Origin: Osmia lignaria lignaria
Taxonomy: Eukaryota > Arthropoda > Insecta > Hymenoptera > Megachilidae
NCBI RefSeq assembly: GCF_051020975.1
Contig: NW_027478170.1
Coordinates: forward strand, 1,364,001-1,428,000
Direction of reading: 5' to 3'
Length of the DNA stretch: 64,000 nt
The notes under the pieces were generated by a model. The model searched no databases. It was not told where the DNA came from and was given only the letters and a program-made list of their open reading frames with translations. Both the position numbers and the translations under genes were made by a program. Positions 63,940 to 64,000 of the stretch are shown here, piece after piece. How positions within the stretch are numbered: the first letter of the stretch is position 1; each line of letters begins with the position of its first letter.

Positions 63940-64000
63940 TTGCAGATTTATCTCAAGGGAAGGGGCCTGACGGACATATTTCGAGATATTTCTTCTTCTT
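63940..64000 (+). repeat. Partial satellite monomer at right edge
   Basis: These are the first 61 bp of a monomer cut by the window end. The array clearly continues. It is preceded by the variant CGTTTACGAG, also found just before 59853, so the edge lies within the second copy of the 13-monomer repeat. Confidence 0.92.

Larger units (their letters stand above)
1..64000 (+). repeat. 322-bp satellite DNA array filling the window
   Basis: One 322-bp unit repeats head-to-tail with no interruption. Using the phase that starts at TTGCAGAT, there are 198 complete units from 276 to 63939 and a partial unit at each edge. The count closes exactly once ten 321-bp, two 323-bp, two 337-bp and one 208-bp units are allowed for. 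All units face the same way. Each differs from a common consensus at only a handful of positions, and most variants are shared between units, marking subfamilies and higher-order repeats. G+C is about 40% in the one monomer counted. This pattern is known for centromeric and pericentromeric satellites. Which chromosomal position it holds, and in which species, cannot be read from the sequence. There is no gene-sized unique stretch anywhere. Confidence 0.98.
61031..64000 (+). repeat. 13-monomer higher-order repeat, copy 2 (partial)
   Basis: It matches copy 1 with a shift of 4201 bp before the 114-bp deletion and 4087 bp after it, and runs off the window at a position equivalent to 59913. Differences seen by eye include GAGATGTTTCG near 61718, CATTTGCAGC against CATTCGCAGC near 57683, ATTCCCAAC against ATTCTCAAC near 57848, ACAGTTCGC near 58653, TCGAGAAC against TCGAAAAC near 63157, and ATCCTGAT against ATCTTGAT near 59403. 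This pair is clearly older, or less homogenised, than the 26-monomer pair. Confidence 0.83.

Noticed and set aside
1..64000. CRISPR array or other prokaryotic repeat system
   Set aside because: The repeat is 322 bp and contiguous, with no unique spacers and no cas-like gene. The pattern is a eukaryotic satellite.
1..64000. Ribosomal intergenic-spacer subrepeats or another gene-linked tandem repeat
   Set aside because: No rRNA sequence or gene fragment occurs in 64 kb, and 198 uninterrupted units is far longer than I would expect of spacer subrepeats.
1..64000. LINE/SINE, LTR or DNA-transposon insertion
   Set aside because: No stretch departs from the 322-bp unit by more than the 15-bp insertion or the 114-bp deletion. 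No target-site duplications, poly-A tails or terminal repeats are seen.

Overview
The whole 64,000-base window is one uninterrupted tandem satellite array. A basic unit of 322 bp (about 40% G+C in one monomer counted by hand, 28926-29247) repeats head-to-tail, always in the same orientation, from the first base to the last. Taking the phase that starts at the recurring TTGCAGAT, there are 198 complete units between 276 and 63939, plus a 275-bp partial unit at the left edge and a 61-bp partial unit at the right edge. Nearly every unit is 322 bp. The exceptions I can see are ten of 321, two of 323, two of 337 (a 15-bp tandem insertion) and one of 208 (a 114-bp internal deletion). I see no gene, rRNA, tRNA, transposon, CRISPR array or unique spacer anywhere. 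The window is eukaryotic heterochromatin of the centromeric or pericentromeric kind, but nothing in it identifies the species. An arthropod or other animal is only a guess, and I do not recognise the monomer as a named satellite family.

The interest lies in the layering. Diagnostic substitutions mark higher-order repeats (HORs) at several scales. From left to right: (1) 1-about 7400, with an 8-monomer HOR (2574-bp shift) in two tandem copies and a 3-monomer duplication; (2) 7403-about 23450, a mosaic with a 7083-bp-shift duplication (about 8653-13612 and 15736-20695), a dimer duplication and a recurring trimer; (3) 23453-27315, a less ordered stretch; (4) 27316-29102, monomer types that recur far downstream; (5) 29103-45866, a 26-monomer block of 8372 bp present twice in tandem with no difference found at the sites checked, containing a nested 7-monomer HOR (2254 bp) that continues to 47654; (6) about 47280-56800, duplications of 3, 6 and 9 monomers with crossover-type chimeric monomers; (7) about 56830-64000, a 13-monomer HOR of 4201 bp whose second copy carries the 114-bp deletion and runs off the window.

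Several HOR junctions fall inside single chimeric monomers. The switch point can be narrowed to 15-50 bp, always in register, as expected for unequal homologous exchange. A 74-codon frame recurs in almost every monomer. It begins with TTG rather than ATG and cannot run from unit to unit because 322 is not a multiple of three, so it is not annotated as coding.
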